A DNA stretch of 64,000 nt from Conchocele bisecta (taxonomy: Eukaryota > Mollusca > Bivalvia > Lucinida > Thyasiridae). This document shows, piece after piece, positions 58,173 through 64,000 of the stretch (its first letter is position 1; the number at the start of each line of letters is the position of its first letter). The notes beneath the pieces were generated by a model that was not told the origin of the DNA, made no database searches, and saw only the letters and a program-made list of their open reading frames with translations. The DNA is taken from contig CM055271.1 of NCBI GenBank assembly GCA_029237695.1, positions 31,926,462 through 31,990,461 of the forward strand, read 5' to 3'. A program made the translations under genes and the position numbers.

Positions 58173-59100
58173 GCACACTCTACAAACTGGACAATAATGC
58201 ATGAAGACCCGTTTTCTCGTCTGCTCTGTACACACCTTTTCTCGTGTGCTCTGTACACCTTACCTGTAGAGAGAACAATAGAGACTGGGAGAACCATTCA
58301 CATGTCCATTCACATGTTTTTTTCATTTTTTTTTTTTTCATTTTTTTTTTTTTTTTTTGTTTTTCAAATTTTTTTTTTTTTTTTTTTTTTTTCAAAAAAA
58401 TTAATTTTTTTCAATTTTTTGTCTAGTAGCATAAGGTCGTAAGTGCTATATACAGACTATTCACCTGTGCATGTGCTAGCATGTGCAACTGACCACTGAC
58501 CACTTACAGGTAATTTATACAGGTAAATGATTATATTACATTTCCGTAAACTGTGTTGAAAATATTGTGACAATATGTGGACCTGTGTATATATGATATG
58601 TAGATAAATATAGGACTATTAAAAAACATTCTGGGCTCCAGTAGAGAGCATTATTCTCTTCTCTTTTTTTTAATTTAATTTTTTTTTTCCATTTTTTGTT
58701 TTTACATTCTTTTTCAATTTTTAAACTGACCACTAACTTATTACAGGTAATTTATACAGGTACATTATTACATTTCCGTAAACTGTGTTGACAATATTGT
58801 GGCAGTATGTGGACCTGTGCAGATATATGTAGATAAATATAGGACTATTAACAAAATTTCTGGGCTCCAGTAGCGAGCATTATTATTATTTTTTTTTTTG
58901 TATATTACATTTCCGTGAACTGTGTTGAAAATATTGTGGCATTATGTGGACCTGTGCAGATATATGTAGATAAATATAGGACTATTAAAAAAAAATTCTG
59001 GGCTCCAGTATTATTTTTAATTTTTAAACTTTTTTTTTCCATTTTTTTTCTTCAAATTCTTTTTCAATTTTTGTCTAGTAGCATAAGGTGGTAAGTGCTA
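58173..59100. repeat. Poly-T tracts and three ~130-180 bp units
   Basis: 58317-58420 is nearly pure T with scattered C, A and G. Then TTTCCGTAAACTGTGTTGA, AATATTGTG, ATGTGGACCTGTG, ATAAATATAGGACTATTA and TCTGGGCTCCAGTA recur at about 58540-58640, 58770-58873 and 58908-59008. Low-complexity open frames here are not genes. Confidence 0.7.
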
Positions 59101-59125
59101 TATACAGACTATTATCATATAATTA

Positions 59126-59189
59126 CAATTATTGACTAGTGAGCCATAGAATATAATCTGATATTCTATGGCTCACTAGTCAATAATTG
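59126..59189. repeat. 29-bp perfect stem, 6-nt loop
   Basis: CAATTATTGACTAGTGAGCC and following ATAGAATAT (59126-59154) is exactly inverted at 59161-59189 around AATCTG. It would form a strong hairpin. It is probably a foldback element; TCAATAATTGTATAATAT also occurs near 57200. Confidence 0.85.
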
Positions 59190-59199
59190 TATAATATGT

Positions 59200-59364
59200 T
59201 CGGGCGGGCCAGTGAAAATTGCTTTCGGGCCCAGGCTCGAGGTCAAGGCGGGACAAGGCGAGGTATCTGATTCCGCGGAATTCTTGTTTACTTATCTCCC
59301 TTTGTTGTTTCGTGCTCTGATTTTGTATCCAGAGCATAACTCGAACACCCTTTGGAATATTTTT
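59200..59364 (+). repeat. Helentron-like 3' end plus H6 fragment
   Basis: GAGGTCAAGGCGGGACAAGG, GATTCCGCGGAATTCTTGTTTA (59269-59290) is the same 3' end as at 40985-41018 with a better hairpin (ATTCCGCGGAAT). An H6 fragment follows to 59360. Confidence 0.55.
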
Positions 59365-60360
59365 ATGCCCCACCACGATAGTGGAGGGGGCATTTAGTGT
59401 TACCCTTGTCCGTCCGTCCGTCCGTCCGTCCGTCCGCACACACGAATGGGTACTTGTTGTAAGCGTACGGGGATCTTATTGGGTAGGGTTAGGACAGTGT
59501 TGGGTACTCTTGTTGGGTATTTTTATACAGTAAAAACCCAACAAGTATTCATTCGTAGGAACGTTGCGTACCCATCCTACCCGGTCGTCCGTCACAAAAA
59601 ACTTTAAAACACGCTGGGTAAATGTCTCATAATTTCTTCATCCTTCGTCCGTAAGCACCCCGTCACAAAACTTTAACACGCGGTAATGTCTCATAATTTC
59701 TTCATCCTTCGACCGATCTGCTTCATATTTCATATACACATTGCTCTGATGGTTCACTACCGCCCTGTGCCAAATCCACGTTCGTCCTGCCCCCGCCAAG
59801 CCCAGGGTCAAGGTCACATACTTGGTGCTTCAAAAACTGTAACGCTCGGGTAAATATCTTATAATTTCTGTTTTCTTTCACGGATCAGCTTCATATTTCA
59901 TATACGCATTGCTCTAATGGTCCTCTACCGCCCTGTGCCAAATCCACGTTCGTCCTGCCCCCGCCAAGCCCAGGGTCAAGGTCACATACTTAGTGCTTCA
60001 AAAACTTTAACGCTTGGGTAAATATCTTATACTTTCTGTTTTCTTTCATGGATCATCTTCATATTTCATATACGCATTGCTCTAATGGTCCTACCGCCCT
60101 GTGCCAAATCCACGTTCGTCCTGCCCCCGCCAAGCCCAGGGTCAAGGTCACATACTTAGTGCTTCAAAAACTTTAACGCTCGGGTAAATATCTTATAATT
60201 TCTGTTTTCTTTCATGATCATCTTCATATTTCATATACTCATTGCTCTAATGGTCCTCTACCGCCCTGTGCCAAATCCACGTTCGTCCTGCCCCCGCCAA
60301 GCCCAGGGTCAAGGTCACATACTTGGTGCTTCAAAGACTTTAACGCTCAGGTAAAAGAAA
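59365..60360 (+). mobile_element. Helentron-like element H8 with 167-bp tandem array
   Basis: After TTTTT it starts ATGCCCCACCACGATAGTGG with partner GAGGGGGCAT, then CCGTCCGTCCGTCCGTCCG. Four near-identical units (CACGTTCGTCCTGCCCCCGC at 59777, 59945, 60111, 60278, spacing 166-168 bp) each contain CAGGGTCAAGGTCACATACT. The 3' end is not recognised. A related 5' end is at about 51592 (ATGCCCTACCATTATAGTGG). Confidence 0.7.
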
Positions 60361-60745
60361 ATTTTGACTTGACTTGGCTCATTTATTATCAAAGCGATAT
60401 GTGGGACATCCGTGTTCTATGAACACATTTTCTAGTTTATTAAACTTCACACATGCATAGAAGACGACCCAAAGGTGTGTCACACGTAAGAATGACAACT
60501 ATTGCGTAGTTAATTTCTTAGTTATCTCCCTTTGTTGTTTCGTGCACTGATTTCATGTCCGGAGCATAACTCGAACACCCTTTGGAATATTTTCATGAAA
60601 CTTCACACATGCATAGACCACAACCCTAAAGGTGTGTCACACAAGAATGACAACTCTTGCATCACTAATGTTTTAGTTATCTCCCTTTGTTTTTTCCGTC
60701 ACTGATTTTGTCTCCGGAGCATAACTTGAACACCCTTTTTTCAAA
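60361..60745 (+). repeat. H6-type units, two
   Basis: TAGAAGACGACCCAAAGGTG and ATAGACCACAACCCTAAAGG head two H6 units of about 170 bp; the second breaks off at CCCTTTTTTCAAAC. Confidence 0.65.
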
Positions 60746-60779
60746 CTACTTGTGTATCTGGGGAGGGGGATACACATGC

Positions 60780-61060
60780 GCTTGTCGACAAGCGTCCATT
60801 TCTAGTTTCATATAGAACTACTGCATATATTTGATGATTAAAAGTATGCAGAATTATTATACTGAATTTATTACATATATTATAAAATGGCTGTGATAAT
60901 GAAATAAATTCAGTATAATAATTCTGCATACTTTTAATCATCACATATATGCAGTCGTTAGTTCTATATGAAATAATGCATTTCAGGAAATATAAATGAT
61001 TACTCCCTCAATTATATTTTGATAGAAAAGTATACTTTGCAATGTTCGTGAAATAGGCTG
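60780..61060. mobile_element. Foldback with TGCAGAATTATTATACTGAA arms
   Basis: TTCATATAGAACTACTGCAT and ATTAAAAGTATGCAGAATTA are inverted at about 60915-60985; the centre is AAATGGCTGTGATAATGAAA. A related copy lies at 61775-61905. The right flank carries the AAAGTATACTTTGCAATGTT word. Confidence 0.75.
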
Positions 61061-61199
61061 CATTTGTTGTTTATTATTCCCTCCCCCGGTCTCGGTAGTC
61101 AACAGTTTGGACTGTTATGTGTCTGTCCATTTATCTTCTGTGTCTGGTTAACCCATTACATTTGGAATACACCTTTATGGGTATGAAATTTTTGAAATA

Positions 61200-61350
61200 T
61201 TTTATTTTTATTTTTGTTATTTCTCAATGAAAATATATGTTGTGACCACTCATTTGAACCGTCTCGATGAGACGGTTCAAATGGTGGTCACGACATATAT
61301 TTCTGAGGTCATATAAATATAATATTTAGGATTTTCCACAAACAAAATGG
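61200..61350. mobile_element. FB3 foldback, copy c
   Basis: ATATATGTTGTGACCACTCA, CCGTCTCGATGAGACGGTTC and GGTCACGACATATATTTCTG form the family hairpin with a small deletion in the right arm (AAATGGTGGTC). Confidence 0.75.
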
Positions 61351-61375
61351 TGTGTATCCTCGGCATGAAATGGGT

Positions 61376-62386
61376 AAGGTACATGCCCACGCAGCAGGTT
61401 ACACTGTACTACTACTTTTCATTTTCTGTCATGCCTTATATGAGCCATTTGTCTACCCACTAACGTGTTATTTGTAATTACGGCGCGTGTTAAATCGCAT
61501 TTTATATGCCGCGACCAGAAAGGGTATTTTCCGACCTCGTGCTATTTTTACCAACACGCGTCGCGTTACACGGTCAATCATATCACATATTCGACATGCG
61601 CAGTGAAGTATCGGAAGTTGAGAAGAAAAATCTCTGTTCGAGTCCAAATCTAAATCTCCACGTAACTTTCCATTTGGTGATCAGTAGCCGATTTTATCAA
61701 AATTGCAAAATATACTTATCTAGCAAAGTATACTTTGAGGGAGTAATCATTTATTTTTCCTGAAATGTATTATTTCATATAGAACTAACGACTGCATATA
61801 TTTGATGATTTACAGTATATAGAATCATTATACTGAATTTATTACATTATCACAGCCAAATCCAAATTGGCTGTGATAATGTAATCAATTCAGTATAATA
61901 AAAATGAATAAATTTATCATAAAACTGAAAATTTCTCCCTCAAAGTATACTTTGCTACTAAAGTATACTTTGCAATGTTGATAAAATAGGCTACAGGTCG
62001 CCAATATTAACCACTCTCTCTCTCTGTACTCCCTGTCCCTCAGACATTTCGCCTTTTTTTTGACCGACGCCGTTTCATACAATTTCCGTCCTGGACTTTT
62101 CGACATGTTGATATTCTTGTTCACATATTGGGAAGCCTACTGGCGCGCGTAGTATACTGCGCATGCGCACCGCAAGCCGTGATGTGAAAGTCGTCGTCCC
62201 CACACATTATCAAAATAGACTGTTACCGCCGCGCGTTGCTAACAGTAAATTGATAATTAATATATGATTATATTTGTATAGTGGGCACTCGTAATTTTTA
62301 GAACTGGTGGAATAGTGACATAATTATACACTTATTTAATTCTTATAAAGAACATTTTGTGCCTACTGAGTGGGCATGTACCTTTA
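61376..62386. mobile_element. MITE-A copy with large foldback-containing interior
   Basis: The ends are TAAGGTACATGCCCACGCAG and CTACTGAGTGGGCATGTACC plus TTTA. The interior 61400-62230 differs from other copies: it contains the foldback at 61690-61985 (AAAGTATACTTT and TTATACTGAATTTATTACAT words in inverted orientation) and GC-richer DNA. It is either a longer relative or a host for nested insertions. Confidence 0.65.
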
Positions 62387-62477
62387 AGATGTTTGCTGGA
62401 ACTTCTCTCATCTGCAACCGGGAGCATTTCAGTTCCAACAGGCCGCATTTTCTTGTTTACTTAACTTCACATCATAA

Positions 62478-62695
62478 TAATTCCAGCACAAAAATATTTA
62501 CACAATTCTCTAACATTTGATTGGTCCGTAGCAAGTCTATGTCCAAAATTTATATCCCAGTAAACTCCCATGCCGAACTACTTTCCGTAACCGTCAGGCG
62601 CAGTTAAAATAATTCTTAAGAAAACGGAAAATAAACACATTTTCTTGATGAATTTATTTCAAATGCTGGAATTATAAGGAATGAATGGCATTTTT
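62478..62695 (+). mobile_element. FB1 partner unit, copy e, plus start of FB1
   Basis: ATTCCAGCACAAAAATATTT to AAATGCTGGAATTATAAGG is the partner unit (about 200 bp). FB1 begins GGAATGAATGGCATTTTT and is interrupted at its T-run by H3' at 62696. The rest of FB1 should lie beyond the window. Confidence 0.75.
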
Positions 62696-64000
62696 AGCCA
62701 GGTTTTTTGAAAAAAAATCCAGGCTATTGGATTGGCGAAAGCCGGGCGTGCGGGCGGCGTCCACAATCAATGTTAAGTTTTCGTGTTTGAGTCCATTTCT
62801 TTGTTACTACTGTACCACCTAGGACGACCAAACTTTCACAGCTTCATAATCAAGGGGTGCCCACCACATATCACTATCCAACATGTTACTTTTTTTTTCA
62901 CTTGACCCATTTTTTCCGCGTAGTCGACTTAGCCATTTTCAATGTTAAGTTTTCGCGTTTACAATGTTAAGTTTTCGTGTTTAAGTCCATTTCTTTGGTA
63001 CTGTACCACCTAGGACCACCAAACTTTCACAGCTTCATAATCAAGGGATACCCACCACATATCACTATCCAACATGTTACTTTTTTTTTTAACTTCAATT
63101 TTTTCCGCGCAGTCGACTTAGCCATTTTCAATGTTAAGTTTTCGCGTTTACAATGTTAAGTTTTCGTGTTTAAGTCCATTTCTTTGGTACTGTACCACCT
63201 AGGACCACCAAACTTTCACAGCTTCATAACCAAGGGGTGCCTACCACATACAACTATCCAACATGTGACCATTTTTTTACCTTCACCTATTATTTCTACA
63301 TAATTGACTTAGCCATTTTCAACGTTAACTTTTTAATGTACGTCTAGTTAAAGTTTTTTGGTTTTAAAACTTTTTCGTTATACTATATCTCTGCAACTGC
63401 TTCGCCCATTACCTTGAAACTTCACATGGGTGTTTATCATCATCCATATTTTCATTCTAACCCCCAACCGTGCGGCCCCTGTGCCCAATGTCAAGGTCAA
63501 ATTACTTTGAATTTTTTTGTTAAAGTTTTTTCGTGTACTATATCTCTGCAACTGCTTCACCCAATACCTTGATACTTCACATGGGTGTTTATCATCATTG
63601 TCGCACCTGCTTGAAGAAAGCGCGATCCTGTGCCCTATGTCAAGTTCAAATTACTTTGAATTTTTTTGTTAAAGTTTTTTCGTGTACTATATCTCTGCAA
63701 CTGCTTCACCCAATACCTTGATACTTCACATGGGTGTTTATCATCATTGTCACACCTGCTTGCGGAAAGCGCGATATCGTCGGCATTTTGGCATACGTCC
63801 GTCCGTTTGTCCGTGTGTCCGGTTAAAGTTTTTTGGTTAAAGTTTTTCCATCTACTATATCTATTTTTTTAGTGTCCATGCCTCGCCCCAAGGTGCGACA
63901 TGCAGGCCACGGCCATCTAGTCTACAAGAAGTGGGTATAATTATGTTATCCAAGTGTCTATGCTTGGAAAAAACCTGGCCTTCGTGGCTTTGCCTCGTTT
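62696..64000 (+). mobile_element. Helentron-like element H3, second copy (cut by window end)
   Basis: It starts AGCCAGGTTTTTTG after TTTTT and follows the H3 copy at 27178 nearly base for base, including the GGCCACGGCCATCTAGTC region and the final AAAAAACCTGGCCTTCG. It has three copies of the ACTTTCACAGCTTCATAA segment instead of two, and about two complete 148-bp units instead of about five. The sequence stops at GCCTCGTTT, just before the predicted CTTGTT terminus. Confidence 0.8.

Noticed and set aside
58180..58442. Lys-rich and Phe-rich frames
   Set aside because: They come from the poly-T stretch; low complexity on both strands.

Overview
The window looks like nuclear DNA from a bivalve mollusc. 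This is an inference from AT-rich sequence, very large-exon zinc-finger coding sequence, CR1-like and EEP-type LINEs, and the dense interspersed repeats carrying 150-170 bp internal tandem arrays that are familiar from bivalve genomes. No rRNA, tRNA, CRISPR array or prokaryotic operon was recognised. Most of the window is nested transposable-element sequence.

The only convincing host gene is on the + strand between about 41.2 and 56.7 kb. It encodes a large C2H2/C2HC zinc-finger protein. A 1.7-kb exon (41240-42944), a 1-kb exon (47007-47995) and a 2.55-kb exon (54128-56679) join in matching phases through GT-AG introns and give a predicted 1747-residue product. The 4062-nt interval between the first two (42945-47006) is not an ordinary intron: it contains one uninterrupted 1349-codon reading frame in a different frame. 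Whether this is an alternative exon, a retained coding intron, a frame-shifted part of one huge exon or a sequence error cannot be settled from DNA alone. The last intron (47996-54127) is full of nested repeats.

Layout: 0-13 kb, foldback elements, MITEs and a cluster of AAAATGGCNGCC motifs. 13.2-16.7 kb, a decayed LINE (minus strand). 17-23.7 kb, a 120-nt poly-C tract, a short TIR element, a hAT remnant with a clear 8-bp target duplication, and MITE-in-MITE nesting. 23.8-33.6 kb, nested arrays of Helentron-like non-autonomous elements. 33.6-37.5 kb, a broken Tc1 transposase gene split by a foldback element, then another Helentron-like element. 37.6-39.3 kb, a 5'-truncated LINE (minus strand). 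41.2-56.7 kb, the zinc-finger locus. 56.7-64 kb, MITEs, foldbacks and tandem arrays, ending inside a second copy of the 27.2-28.8 kb element.

The most interesting structural result is a common plan in several sequence-unrelated repeat families. They start just after a T-run with a palindrome, continue with CCGTCC-type sequence and 150-170 bp tandem repeats that often contain AAGGTCAAGGTCA, and end with an inverted copy of the first 11-12 bp, a short hairpin and TCTTGTT. Empty sites for several of them can be read from neighbouring repeat copies, with no target-site duplication. This fits rolling-circle (Helentron-type) transposition.
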